Assembly (NCBI GenBank): GCA_021646415.1
Contig: SOEU01000010.1
Location: 1-64,000 of the forward strand
Length of the DNA stretch: 64,000 nt
From: Candidatus Brocadia sp.
Lineage (GTDB): Bacteria; Planctomycetota; Brocadiia; Brocadiales; Brocadiaceae
Reading direction: 5' to 3'
Numbering within the stretch: the stretch's first letter is position 1; every line of letters begins with the position of its first letter. A program made the translations under genes and the position numbers. A model generated the notes under the pieces. That model saw only the letters and a list, made by a program, of their open reading frames with translations. It had not been told where the DNA came from and made no database searches. This document shows, piece by piece, positions 7,074 to 15,356 of the stretch.

Positions 7074-8125
7074 CTTGAACCTCCTATATTGCCAAAGACA
7101 GGAAAGGCAAGTCCGTTCTGATAAATCTTCTGTCTGTTTATTTCTTTTACAACAGGAATTCTTCCGTAAAATTCTCTTTTTTCGTTAGCTTCAAAACATG
7201 AGCCTTCTTTCAGATACATGACCTTAGACTTCCATACATCTTTACCTTTGAATTCTGCCTCTGAATCAACCTTTGAGCGATACGGGAATATTTCATAAAA
7301 CATGGCTGGACTCTCTAGATTTATCTGTTTTACATCAGGAATATACCTGGAAAGGGTGAAAAATTTGCGTGAGTTGTCATCTCCTATGGACACTTCGTTC
7401 AAAATATCTATCTTAAACCTTCCCTTCCCAACAGAGCGATTACCGCCAATACCCTTGTCTTTGAGATAACGGAAAACTGGCCTAAAGAAATCTATCTCAT
7501 TAGTTTTCATTAAAAAGTGTAGTTTAAATGCAGGACTTGTAAAATATTCTTGCTGATAAAAGGTTTGTCCTTCTCCACCGGTGGACATAGTCAATCGATC
7601 TGTGGAATTTTTCTGTACAGCCATACTTTTTGATCCTGGGTTTAACTTTTCAAAAATAGTCTTATATTCTTCATCATCCATAAGTAATTTGCCAGTAAGT
7701 TTAATACCTCCATTATAAAAAATCTTAAACAATTCACCTTCAGAAGTACCGTTCAATATTTTCATAAATAAAGAGGCCGATACATACTCTGCCTTCTTGA
7801 ATTCCTTATAACGGGAGATAATACACACTATCTCTTTCTTTGTCTGCGCCATCTTGTTAATATTTGAGGCAGAAATGCATTCTAAGATTGGCCTTGGATA
7901 AAAAGGTATTGCCGTGTTTGCTTCTTCAATGTATGGAAACGTGGACGAGATAACGAATTTTGGATTTAACTGGAATTCATGCAGTATATCCACCAATGAG
8001 TTTTTATCTGAGCTATCTTGGTATATCCTTCTTATTCCCCAGCAGATCGCACCAAATAGGGTATCTGACGAAGGAAGGCTAGAAAAAGAGGAAGAAGGAG
8101 TAAGTTTTATTTGATAAATTTTCAT
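7070..8125 (-). CDS. csm4: Type III-A effector subunit Csm4
   Basis: A 351-residue RAMP protein that binds the crRNA 5' handle and contacts Cas10. Landmarks are MKIYQIKLTPSSSFSSLPSS and DTLFGAICWGIRRIY at the start, a central dense basic/hydrophobic region, and the glycine-rich GIGGNRSVGKGRFKI loop (about residues 225-240) shared by Csm4/Cmr3 proteins. Its stop overlaps the csm5 start and its start overlaps the csm3 stop, each by ATGA, so the complex subunits are probably made in step. Confidence 0.92.
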   Translation of the reverse strand: MKIYQIKLTPSSSFSSLPSSDTLFGAICWGIRRIYQDSSDKNSLVDILHEFQLNPKFVISSTFPYIEEANTAIPFYPRPILECISASNINKMAQTKKEIVCIISRYKEFKKAEYVSASLFMKILNGTSEGELFKIFYNGGIKLTGKLLMDDEEYKTIFEKLNPGSKSMAVQKNSTDRLTMSTGGEGQTFYQQEYFTSPAFKLHFLMKTNEIDFFRPVFRYLKDKGIGGNRSVGKGRFKIDILNEVSIGDDNSRKFFTLSRYIPDVKQINLESPAMFYEIFPYRSKVDSEAEFKGKDVWKSKVMYLKEGSCFEANEKREFYGRIPVVKEINRQKIYQNGLAFPVFGNIGGSR

Positions 8126-9006
8126 TTCTGCGCCTTTATTGGGAAAATAGTATTAAAATTTATATGAATATCTCTTGGCGTTTCGTTACCGCTCTGGTTA
8201 ACCACAGTCTCATCTTTGCCTTGGATATAATAAGCCATTTCTCTTTTATAAATTTTTATCTTTTCAAAAACTACCTTCCCAGAACCTCTGCTTCCACTTC
8301 CGCCAAGGGCACTGTCCTCAAGGAGCATCATCCCTTCAAAGACCTTTTTAATTTTCTGTTCATCCTCCTCTTTATAAATATCAAAAAGCATCTCAACTTC
8401 AAATACTGAATCGGCTGTAACCCTTTCCATCGGTCTCGGATTTGCTTCAGACGTCAGTCTGTTGATAGTATTTTCAGTTTTTATTTCCGTGTAAATTTTT
8501 TCGCCGAAGTTGATTTCCCACCTCTCAACAGTATCTTTTTTAGGAAAACTATCACGCACAGTAAGGCGCGTTGGTTCTTTAACTGCCGATGCTGCCGAAC
8601 AGCCAAATACGATACAGACATCACACGTACCACAGTCACATGGCTTTATGGAAGGGGACATTCGATCAAGCTCTTCTTGTAATTTATTCTTTTTTACAGG
8701 ATTGTTTTCACCCGAGATTTTATCTATCAATGCTTTTCTCTTTGTTTCAAATTCATCAATTTGGTATTCAGTACAGGTTAAATTGTTTGCTCTTTTTGTG
8801 GTCCACTCAAGCAAACTTCTTATCTTCCCTTTTAGTGACGAGCCTGGTATATAGGGATAACCTGTAATAGGGTCTTTAATTACTGGGTTTTCCATCCCCC
8901 CTATATCAAATCCCTCATCCGTTCCACCAATATGTAATCCAGTAATACAACGCATATCTCCCTTGATGATATATTTGCCAGAAAATTTGTAACTATTGTT
9001 TGACAT
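8122..9006 (-). CDS. csm3: Type III-A backbone ribonuclease Csm3
   Basis: A 294-residue RAMP protein that forms the Csm backbone and cuts target RNA every six bases. GLHIGGTDEGFDIGG and PVIKDPITGYPYIPGSSLKG are the family signature. In Streptococcus thermophilus Csm3 the cutting residue is Asp33 in the loop before SPVIKDP; the aligned residue here is Glu39 (GGMENPVIKDP), so the chemistry at the active site may be altered. A cysteine group, CDCGTCDVCIVFGC near residue 125, is a likely zinc site. The start at 9006 is set by GGGAGGAG seven bases upstream; a longer frame to 9054 lies inside csm2 and is rejected. It overlaps csm2 by 14 bases. Confidence 0.94.
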   Translation of the reverse strand: MSNNSYKFSGKYIIKGDMRCITGLHIGGTDEGFDIGGMENPVIKDPITGYPYIPGSSLKGKIRSLLEWTTKRANNLTCTEYQIDEFETKRKALIDKISGENNPVKKNKLQEELDRMSPSIKPCDCGTCDVCIVFGCSAASAVKEPTRLTVRDSFPKKDTVERWEINFGEKIYTEIKTENTINRLTSEANPRPMERVTADSVFEVEMLFDIYKEEDEQKIKKVFEGMMLLEDSALGGSGSRGSGKVVFEKIKIYKREMAYYIQGKDETVVNQSGNETPRDIHINFNTIFPIKAQK

Positions 9007-9442
9007 GAGATACTCCTCCCTTTTTATCCATTTCTCTTTTCTTATGATATGCAATGACTGCCGTTAACAAGTTTACAAATCTTTTAAAATCCACAACTGT
9101 CTTAATCTTGTTACTAGACAAACATATCTTCATAACTTCATAAAAGTCTCTTGTTATTAAGCCCCTTCCGTAACTATAAGCAAGTTCGGGCATAAGTGGA
9201 TAAAACCCTCTGGGGTCAACCGGATCATTATTTTCTCTACCTTTTAGTTCTACTGTTTCTATCTTTTTTATATGTCCAAAAAACTTCCTTATCTGGGTAA
9301 ATTTCATTTCCCCCCTTTCTCCAGCTATAATATCAGCAATTTTCCCTTCAAGAGCATAATCCTCAGGTTCTAGCACGGAAAGTGTTTTAAGGCTTTCAAG
9401 ATGCTTTTTTACATCTCCCATTGAATTAAAAGAAATCATCAT
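8993..9442 (-). CDS. csm2: Type III-A small subunit Csm2
   Basis: A 149-residue helical protein, the small subunit that lines the crRNA-target groove opposite Csm3. The C-terminal helices with FYEVMKICLSSNKIKTVVDFKRFVNLLTAVIAYHK match the Csm2 pattern, and KFTQIRKFFGHI is the usual first helix with basic residues. The start overlaps the cas10 stop (TAATG at 9442), preceded by AAGGGGG. A second ATG follows immediately, so the protein may begin one residue later. Confidence 0.9.
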   Translation of the reverse strand: MMISFNSMGDVKKHLESLKTLSVLEPEDYALEGKIADIIAGERGEMKFTQIRKFFGHIKKIETVELKGRENNDPVDPRGFYPLMPELAYSYGRGLITRDFYEVMKICLSSNKIKTVVDFKRFVNLLTAVIAYHKKREMDKKGGVSHVKQ

Positions 9443-11859
9443 TAATCCCCCTTTCTTGATTTCAACAAGGCATAGCTTGCTGGTATTCTAATTTTTCTAA
9501 AATATCCGTTGCCAACCGTTAGTAATTTCTCTTTGAGATATTCTTTCAATTTTATTTCTCCACTCGTTATTTTTGCATCCTTTTTAATATTCCTTTCCAT
9601 TTGATAAATTAATGCTGGAATATAATTGAGGTCATCCCCTGATTCATACTGTTTATGTTTCCTTAAAAGTCCATGAATAAAACCCCTAGGCAAACGATCT
9701 TCTTTTTCAACAGCGGTAATTGCCTCAAAAAACATTTCTCCGCAATCGAGAAGATTATCAAAACCAATAGATTCTCCATCCATCCACTCAACTGTTTCTC
9801 CAAAAATAGTTATTCGCCTTCTCCCTTTATCCTTTGACGATTCAAGTGCATCACCAGCAGCCTCTACCGCCAAGCTTATAGGATACTTGGGTTTGCAAAA
9901 AAATATACCGGCAGAGATATTTATATCAACATTATTACAGGTATATACTTTAAATTCGTCACGAATCTTCTTTGCAAGAACTGGCATCTCACTCCACGGA
10001 CCAACAATCATGAGGTCATCTCCACCAGAATATACAATATAAAAGATGTTTTCTATCTTATCGGCTTTTTCTCCCCAACCAGCCTTATGGGCATCCTTTT
10101 TCCATTCTTCAAAAACTTTTTTACAAATATTATTCAGGTATCCACCAAAAAACCAATCCATCCCCCTGCTTAAGGCAGCAATTCGGGATATAGATTTTTG
10201 TCCTTCAGGAAGTCCAATGGCAAATATAAGTCCAAGGTAATCCACATCCATCTTAAGGATGCCAATCCTCTTATCGCCTATGCTCATATCTGCTATAGTC
10301 TCAAAGGTTAAAACCCTATCCTTTAGTGCCTGCTTTTTGCCATCTTCCTCTTCTTCTGTTTCTTGCTCAAAATCCTCCTTTGCTATAGGGGCGGCATTAC
10401 CAATGAATCTGAAATTGCCAATAGTCTCATTCATCATTTGAATAGTTAAAACATCTGGAAGTTCATTGTATTTGTCAGTATATTCATTTGCTGATAAAAG
10501 ATAAACATTTCCAAACTCACCAAACTCTATGTCAACACCCTTCATCGAGTTATTGGGTCTTGAGAGAAAGGCTAAATAGCAAGTTTTGGGCAACTTGCTC
10601 CCTATTTCATGGTGTTTTTTGCATAATATACATACCTCATCATTTTCCCCTTTTTTTACAAGTGTTGTATTGCAAGACCTGCAAACTCTAATCTCTTCCT
10701 CTGGTTTTCTATCTTCCAACCAAAACCAATTCTCACCCAAAAACTCTTTACTCTTCCTTTTCTTAACCAATGATAACTTGTCATCTAGAGTCTTTAAGAG
10801 ATTAGAATAGTCCTTGAGGTCATTACGGTCGGCACTTACTGAAACCAGCACGAGTCCTAATTCACCGTTGTATTCTTTCAACAGCCATGTATTTATCTGG
10901 GTTAATATTTTACCAATATCATGTTGAATTTTATCTGTATTAGGTATCAGCATTTCAAATCTGCCACCACCGCAAAAGAGGAGATGAGGCGTTGCCAGAA
11001 ATAATTTATTAAGGATGTAAGTAGCCATTACTTCTTGCAGTAATACTAAATAAAATGAACGCCCTCTTAACCTCTTAGAAATACCACCAATACCTTGAGT
11101 GCTTGTTATTTTGTAAATAAATTTCTGGATGCCTGAAATATCACCACTAAGAAGCAAAAATTCATTCCCATCTTTCTCACCACTTAACTTTTTAACAAAT
11201 AAACATCCTGCTATTGCAGAGGTTGTTTTAAGATGGTCAAATAGAGAAATGTCCGACTCACTTTTGTAAGCTTCACTCGGTATGCACCATGTATATTTTT
11301 GGAGAAGTGAATAAAGAGTGTTTAAATAGGAATGTGTGTTAAATGCTAGGATATTTTTGACTTCCAAAGCAAAGTCTTCCCACAATTTTTTATATTCATC
11401 TTCAAGATTTTGTTCAGGGAGCTTACAAGGAAATAAATCATCCTTTTTTAGGGATAGAGGTTTCAGGTGGTGGGAATATTCATTTATTTCCATCCCATTA
11501 TTGTAAAGAGATATTTTTCCAAAAACTGACCAAAGTCGTTCTTTAGATGGGTCTCCAGTTTCTTCTGCATCAAGACTAATTCTTTCCATACCAGCAGATA
11601 AGGCATCTGCCAAGGTAATAAATTCAGCATGGTCATGATGTGTGTTTATTGCAAACGCTATTTTCTCTTTTTCTTCCTCTCCAAATAGAATTCGTATCTT
11701 TTTAGCAAAATACTTTTGGTAACATTTTAGTCCAAGAGAGGCATGATCTCTAGCTTTTCTTTCTTCTTTGTCTAATCCTCTTTGATAAAACTTCCCAATA
11801 TCATGGAGCAGTCCTGCAAGCACTACCGTCTGATATTCCCTTTTCTTTTTTTCGTCCAT
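9442..11859 (-). CDS. cas10: Cas10/Csm1, cyclic oligoadenylate synthase
   Basis: The 805-residue large subunit of the type III-A complex. An N-terminal HD nuclease domain shows LLHDIGKFYQRG (His19-Asp20) and THHDHAEF (73-80). LSGDISGIQKFIY (237-249) opens the first palm, a four-cysteine zinc finger lies at 393, 396, 410 and 413, and the second palm has YSGGDDL with GGDD at 612-615, the site that makes cyclic oligoadenylate from ATP when target RNA is bound. Both HD and GGDD residues are intact, so single-strand DNA cutting and second-messenger synthesis are both expected. The products would be read by the membrane CARF protein and cleared by the Csx3-like protein downstream. csm2 follows with overlapping stop/start. 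Confidence 0.96.
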   Translation of the reverse strand: MDEKKKREYQTVVLAGLLHDIGKFYQRGLDKEERKARDHASLGLKCYQKYFAKKIRILFGEEEKEKIAFAINTHHDHAEFITLADALSAGMERISLDAEETGDPSKERLWSVFGKISLYNNGMEINEYSHHLKPLSLKKDDLFPCKLPEQNLEDEYKKLWEDFALEVKNILAFNTHSYLNTLYSLLQKYTWCIPSEAYKSESDISLFDHLKTTSAIAGCLFVKKLSGEKDGNEFLLLSGDISGIQKFIYKITSTQGIGGISKRLRGRSFYLVLLQEVMATYILNKLFLATPHLLFCGGGRFEMLIPNTDKIQHDIGKILTQINTWLLKEYNGELGLVLVSVSADRNDLKDYSNLLKTLDDKLSLVKKRKSKEFLGENWFWLEDRKPEEEIRVCRSCNTTLVKKGENDEVCILCKKHHEIGSKLPKTCYLAFLSRPNNSMKGVDIEFGEFGNVYLLSANEYTDKYNELPDVLTIQMMNETIGNFRFIGNAAPIAKEDFEQETEEEEDGKKQALKDRVLTFETIADMSIGDKRIGILKMDVDYLGLIFAIGLPEGQKSISRIAALSRGMDWFFGGYLNNICKKVFEEWKKDAHKAGWGEKADKIENIFYIVYSGGDDLMIVGPWSEMPVLAKKIRDEFKVYTCNNVDINISAGIFFCKPKYPISLAVEAAGDALESSKDKGRRRITIFGETVEWMDGESIGFDNLLDCGEMFFEAITAVEKEDRLPRGFIHGLLRKHKQYESGDDLNYIPALIYQMERNIKKDAKITSGEIKLKEYLKEKLLTVGNGYFRKIRIPASYALLKSRKGD

Positions 11860-11885
11860 TTTTTCCTCCAGTATTATCGCTTATC

Positions 11886-11983
11886 GTGACCGTGTACCGT
11901 ATCCGTTGAAACACACCCCTGCGCCCCTTATTCGACAAGCTCATGACAAGTCTTGTTTGAAGGAAATTACGGACACATCTCAC
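11886..11983. repeat. Long direct repeat, copy 1 (copy 2 at 12440-12574)
   Basis: Shared blocks are CGTGACCGT, GAAACACACCCCTGCGCCCC, TCTTGTT and GGAAATTACGGACACATCTCA (copy 2: GGGAATTACGGACACGTCTCA). Each copy ends at the stop codon of a minus-strand gene: the MNT-type nucleotidyltransferase here and the 55-residue ORF in copy 2. It may be a 3' element that travels with nucleotidyltransferase cassettes. Confidence 0.7.
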
Positions 11984-12318
11984 GATAATTTAAGCTTTAT
12001 TCCCGTCCTCTTTATCTCCTCCGCCAGCATCCCTCCATCGTAAAAATCTTCGGGTCTGAAAGGGAGTGGTTCTATACGACTATCAATCTTTCGTCTCAGT
12101 GGCACAATCCTTCTCCGGTCTTCAAATCGATCTCCGGTAAAATCTGGTGAAACCAGCACAACGTCAATATCGCTCCATTCCTTAGCCGTACCCTTTACAA
12201 AAGAGCCAAAGAGAATTGCCTCTCTTATTTTGATCCCCTTTTTCAAAAAGGTGGTTTGCAACCTTCCATTATTGGGGGGATTAAGGCGCAGTCTTTTTGC
12301 GCCGAATCCACCTTCCAC
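11980..12318 (-). CDS. MNT-type nucleotidyltransferase with altered N-terminus
   Basis: A minimal nucleotidyltransferase of the MNT/KNTase fold. AILFGSFVKGTAKEWSDIDVVLVS has the G-S-x-x-x-G and S-D-x-D metal-binding motif. Typical members begin about 20 residues before this motif; here the first part of the frame (from GTG 12318) is encoded by a dispersed GGTGGATTAAG repeat, so the natural start was probably overwritten. An internal TTG near 12250 could be used. No HEPN partner gene is adjacent, although the pair MNT-HEPN is the common toxin-antitoxin form. It lies between cas6 and cas10 and is flanked by long direct repeats, so it looks like an inserted cassette. Confidence 0.7.
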   Translation of the reverse strand: MEGGFGAKRLRLNPPNNGRLQTTFLKKGIKIREAILFGSFVKGTAKEWSDIDVVLVSPDFTGDRFEDRRRIVPLRRKIDSRIEPLPFRPEDFYDGGMLAEEIKRTGIKLKLS

Positions 12319-12362
12319 ATTTTTCTAAATGGTGGATTCGCTTCGCTTAATCCACCCTACCC
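12273..12362. repeat. Dispersed GGTGGATTAAG repeat, copy 1
   Basis: A 90-bp unit with GATTAAGGCG, GCCGAATCCACCTTC, a TTTCTAAAT or TTTGTAAATA centre and GGATTCGCTTCGCTTAATC before CCACCCTAC. Another copy lies at 38611-38700. The ends are imperfect inverted repeats (GGATTAAG.. and ..CTTAATCC). This copy overlaps the 5' end of the nucleotidyltransferase gene. Confidence 0.8.
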
Positions 12363-12439
12363 ATACTGAAGATTCTAGCCAGTATTGAACGCTTTTCCTC
12401 TGTTTTTCACCCATTTTTTTCTTCATTATGTGTTCGTTG

Positions 12440-12574
12440 TTCGTGACCGTACTCGGTGTCCTTGAAACACACCCCTGCGCCCCTCTTTTCAGAGGGAAAT
12501 ATACTTCCTTGCCTCTCGTTCAACTGGGTGCTCACGACGAATCTTGTTAAAAGGGAATTACGGACACGTCTCAT
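12440..12574. repeat. Long direct repeat, copy 2
   Basis: Matches 11886-11983 in four blocks, with about 35 extra bases in the middle (AGAGGGAAATATACTTCC region). Together the two copies bracket the MNT-type nucleotidyltransferase gene. Confidence 0.7.
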
Positions 12575-12738
12575 GAAAAAAGCCTTTCCCTTATCCTTTT
12601 TGCCTTTTCCGACATCGCCTTGTGGAAAAACTCCATCTGTGCCTCAAGCCACAGAAGCTTTTCCCGCACAGGCTTTTGTCTGTATGCTTCTATATCTTCT
12701 TTGGATTTGTAATAAAGCAAGGGTGGTTTATTTTTCAT
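12571..12738 (-). CDS. Small protein paired with nucleotidyltransferase (55 aa)
   Basis: An unannotated-size ORF of 55 residues beginning MKNKPPLLYYKSKEDIEAYR and continuing KPVREKLLWLEAQMEFFH. The R-E-K-L-x-W-L-E-x-x-x-E-F pattern is common in small partners of nucleotidyltransferase-like genes. Its ATG lies 11 bases inside the 3' end of the preceding nucleotidyltransferase gene, so the two are translationally coupled. A two-gene antitoxin-toxin-like unit is plausible but not shown. The stop codon falls at the end of the second long direct repeat. Confidence 0.7.
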   Translation of the reverse strand: MKNKPPLLYYKSKEDIEAYRQKPVREKLLWLEAQMEFFHKAMSEKAKRIRERLFS

Positions 12739-13231
12739 ACTTCCATTCCTCTTTAATCTGTTTCAGATAAAATACATCTGCAATATCCTGCGGTCTGCCT
12801 GACTTTTCCTTCATCTCGATGAGATATTTCAGGGATATTACAGGAATGATTATCCTGCCTGCCTTCATCTCCTCTCTTGCTTCATATACCTTTTTGAAAT
12901 CGAATGGTAATTCAACAAAAATATCAAGGAGAAAGAACGGATTTTTTGGATCGAATAAACTAAAAACCATCATCCCTTTATCTTTTATCCAGCTTTCCCT
13001 ATTTTCCCTTTTAATAAAGTCATCGAGATTTACCGGAATTTTTGGTTTAAAATTCAGCTCTTTCATAACTGCAACAAATCTATTGATGTTATTTTCTTCC
13101 AAATCGACAACGAGATCGATATCAGCCGTAGCCCTTTCGATGCCGTAGAGATTGACAGCAATACCTCCGGCAACCAGATAGCGAACCTTAGCTTTATTTA
13201 ATGCTGAAAATAGACTTTCAAATTTGATCAA
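12728..13231 (-). CDS. Nucleotidyltransferase-fold protein (DUF6036/AbiEii-like)
   Basis: A 167-residue protein of the large nucleotidyltransferase superfamily. VRYLVAGGIAVNLYGIERAT has the G-G-x-A loop and ADIDLVVDLEE the D-x-D metal motif; SLKYLIEMKEKSGRPQDIAD is the conserved C-terminal block found in DUF6036 and AbiEii-like proteins. Many such proteins are toxins that modify tRNA or other nucleotide targets, but the target cannot be read from sequence. The start is TTG 13231, supported by GGAG six bases upstream. It is followed by an overlapping 55-residue ORF. It sits between cas6 and cas10 without obvious CRISPR role. Confidence 0.8.
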   Translation of the reverse strand: MIKFESLFSALNKAKVRYLVAGGIAVNLYGIERATADIDLVVDLEENNINRFVAVMKELNFKPKIPVNLDDFIKRENRESWIKDKGMMVFSLFDPKNPFFLLDIFVELPFDFKKVYEAREEMKAGRIIIPVISLKYLIEMKEKSGRPQDIADVFYLKQIKEEWKYEK

Positions 13232-13514
13232 ATCAAACTCCTTTTTTCTTTCACCCCTTTGGGGTTGATTCTCTATTATTTCTCTGTCCAGGTGCTTCGC
13301 CCCTGGCTACATACTTTCTGCCCTTTGGGCATTTGAATTATTGCCTCCGTGTCTCTGTGGTAAAAATAAGTTTATTGTATAGGAATTTTTATTTTATTTA
13401 AGCGATTTTCGAGTCCATAACCAATATGGCATGGTAATAGTCTAATGGAAGACCTCCCCTTCATCGTTCGACTGAGCGTTCGTCTGAGCTCACGCCGAAG
13501 ACTCACGACGAAGT

Positions 13515-13548
13515 CCCCTCCTTGCGAAGGAGGGGAAAGAGGGGTGGT
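13515..13548. repeat. Dispersed palindromic repeat, copy c, in gene-free stretch
   Basis: CCCCTCCTT/AAGGAGGGG stem plus AGAGGGGTGG, matching the copies near DUF559. It lies in the 325-bp gap between the nucleotidyltransferase start and the cas6 stop (13232-13556), which also holds a GTTCGACTGAGCGTTCGTC stretch similar to one at 30198. No gene is seen there. Confidence 0.75.
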
Positions 13549-13556
13549 TATAAGTT

Positions 13557-14639
13557 CTATAAAATCTCATACTTCCCCAACCCAAAGGATGTCCCTTTCC
13601 CCACATGCACATACTCTCCTAACTTTAGCAAGGGTATAAATTCATTCAAATCGCCCTCATATGAAACGGTACCCGTAACACCACCCAGCGACATCCATTC
13701 TTCCTGCCGTGTGGAATAGCGCTTCCAGTCAAACCACTGAATGTCCGATGCTGTCTGCCTTACTGTCTTTGCTTTTTCAATAAGACCTTTAAAATCTAGT
13801 TCCAGCTTTTCGCCACAATGGAAATAAGATAAAGAGGAGATACGACGCAAGAGGTTTCTGATAAGGACATGGAATTCGATTTTGTCGGTTATATGGCCAT
13901 CAAAACGCAGGCGTAGCGGGGTTAATAGCGAAATGGTTATTTTGTTGTTATGGTTATTTCCATGAGAACTACCCTGTTGAGGCAAGTTTTTGACCCCGCC
14001 TTTATCCTCCCCTTCGTAAGGGGAGGAAACTGCGCTGTTTTTACCTTGCAATGATGAGAAAGTTTTATTGCATTTTGCCATAGAGCGGTTTTCCATATTT
14101 TCCTGGACAAATTGGCGGGCTTGTATGATGGGATAATGGTTTGTGAGTGTTTGGTCTTTACTGTTGTAAATCTGAACAGACTCGTTTTCTAAACCGATGC
14201 CTTCCACCTTTAGCAGGTCGTATTTACCCCTGCCCTGTCCGACCCCCTGTTTTCCCAGTTCGGTAAAGGTATAGATAAAATAGGGCAGGTAATCGATGGC
14301 TTGACCTATGAGGATCAGGTGAAAGGTGAATGCTTCGCCTGGTGCGAAGGATTGTTTCTTGTCTGAAGGCGGTTCAATAACAAAGGGGTGGGGTACTTTT
14401 GGATAAAGCCGAAGTATCTCGGTATCTTGTGGAGGAGGGGTCTCAAAGATGTACGAATAAATGCACTTTTGTTTCAGGAGACACTCATCACATCCCTTGC
14501 CTTTTATCACACAGACAACACGTTTAAAGGCATATCCAAAACCGCCACGAAAGGCAGCGCCTTTATAGGTAGGAAAGCGTATGTGCTCTTTGGCGCAGAC
14601 GGTAAATCTGAACTTTGCCAGTCGGAATGTATTGAGCAT
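13557..14639 (-). CDS. cas6: CRISPR repeat endoribonuclease Cas6
   Basis: A 360-residue Cas6, the enzyme that cuts the CRISPR transcript inside each repeat to leave an 8-base 5' handle. The PF10040-type layout is visible: FPTYKGAAFRGGFGYAFKR near residue 23, the cysteine group CDECLLKQKC, and the C-terminal glycine-rich GEYVHVGKGTSFGLGKYEI. It lies 1.7 kb upstream of cas10 in the same direction and is separated from it by two nucleotidyltransferase modules. Residues about 205-217 (SSPYEGEDKGGVK) are encoded by a dispersed palindromic repeat inserted in frame, so the protein carries an extra flexible loop. No active-site histidine can be assigned with certainty by eye. Confidence 0.92.
   Translation of the reverse strand: MLNTFRLAKFRFTVCAKEHIRFPTYKGAAFRGGFGYAFKRVVCVIKGKGCDECLLKQKCIYSYIFETPPPQDTEILRLYPKVPHPFVIEPPSDKKQSFAPGEAFTFHLILIGQAIDYLPYFIYTFTELGKQGVGQGRGKYDLLKVEGIGLENESVQIYNSKDQTLTNHYPIIQARQFVQENMENRSMAKCNKTFSSLQGKNSAVSSPYEGEDKGGVKNLPQQGSSHGNNHNNKITISLLTPLRLRFDGHITDKIEFHVLIRNLLRRISSLSYFHCGEKLELDFKGLIEKAKTVRQTASDIQWFDWKRYSTRQEEWMSLGGVTGTVSYEGDLNEFIPLLKLGEYVHVGKGTSFGLGKYEIL
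13993..14027. repeat. Palindromic repeat inside cas6, copy d
   Basis: CCCCGCCTTTATCCTCCCC and TTCGTAAGGGGAGG are a shortened copy of the dispersed repeat. It lies within the cas6 reading frame without breaking it. Confidence 0.75.
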
Positions 14640-14957
14640 AGAAAACCTAATAAAAATTAGATTAATTCCAGCGAAACCGGTGTTTTTAAAGATCTGCTTA
14701 ACCCCAATATATTGTATATCCTATGAGAAAATCAATGAGAAAATATAATTGATAATGGTTTATTTCATGAAGAAACAAATTTCCTTGAATACCTCACTAT
14801 TACTGGTAAAATATGAAAATTTGCAAGAGTATCAATACAGGTAAAAACAACAGAATGCCCTATGTATTTGTTTTCTCAGCGTTCTCTGCGCCTTCTGTGG
14901 TGAACTATTACGATTTTTATGTGATTACAATTTATACTATTAGCTTTACCCGCTACC
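14640..14957. other. Gene-free stretch between cas6 and yjbQ
   Basis: A 318-bp spacer between divergent genes. It is AT-rich and must hold the promoters of cas6 and yjbQ, but I see no convincing box or operator. It contains a TCTCAGCGTTCTCTGCGCC sequence of the kind repeated in many genomes of this group. No gene is supported. Confidence 0.5.
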
Positions 14958-15356
14958 ATGGACAAACTTCATGTAACGACACAGTCCCATGCAGAGTTTA
15001 TCGATATCACACAGGAAGTGAATGGAATCCTGGAAAAAAGAGAGATTAAGGAAGGGATATGCTATGTATTTGTGCCCCATACAACAGCCGCCGTTACGAT
15101 TAATGAAAACGCCGACCCTTCCGTCCGAAAAGATATAGTAAATGAACTCAACAGGCTGGTACCATGGAATGGGCATTATACTCATATGGAAGGGAATGCC
15201 GCGGCCCATATCAAAGCATCGCTGGTAGGCTCTTCCGTATCTATACCCATTTCAGGCGGGAAATTGGCCCTTGGGACATGGCAGGGTATTTATTTCTGCG
15301 AATTTGATGGACCCCGACGCAGAGAAGTTTTTGTACAAATTATTAAGCGTGAATAG
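14958..15356 (+). CDS. yjbQ: YjbQ family protein (UPF0047)
   Basis: A 132-residue single-domain protein of the YjbQ/UPF0047 family. VFVPHTTAAVTINENADPSV, GHYTHMEGNAAAHIKASLVG and GTWQGIYFCEFDGPRRR are the conserved blocks; the two histidines and the glutamate form a metal-like pocket in structures. Members have weak thiamine-phosphate synthase activity, and the physiological role is uncertain. The start ATG 14958 gives the usual length. The next gene begins within its last codons. Confidence 0.92.
   Translation: MDKLHVTTQSHAEFIDITQEVNGILEKREIKEGICYVFVPHTTAAVTINENADPSVRKDIVNELNRLVPWNGHYTHMEGNAAAHIKASLVGSSVSIPISGGKLALGTWQGIYFCEFDGPRRREVFVQIIKRE

Noticed and set aside
11801-11983. 60-codon minus frame upstream of cas10
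   Set aside because: It overlaps the cas10 start and is encoded by the long direct repeat.
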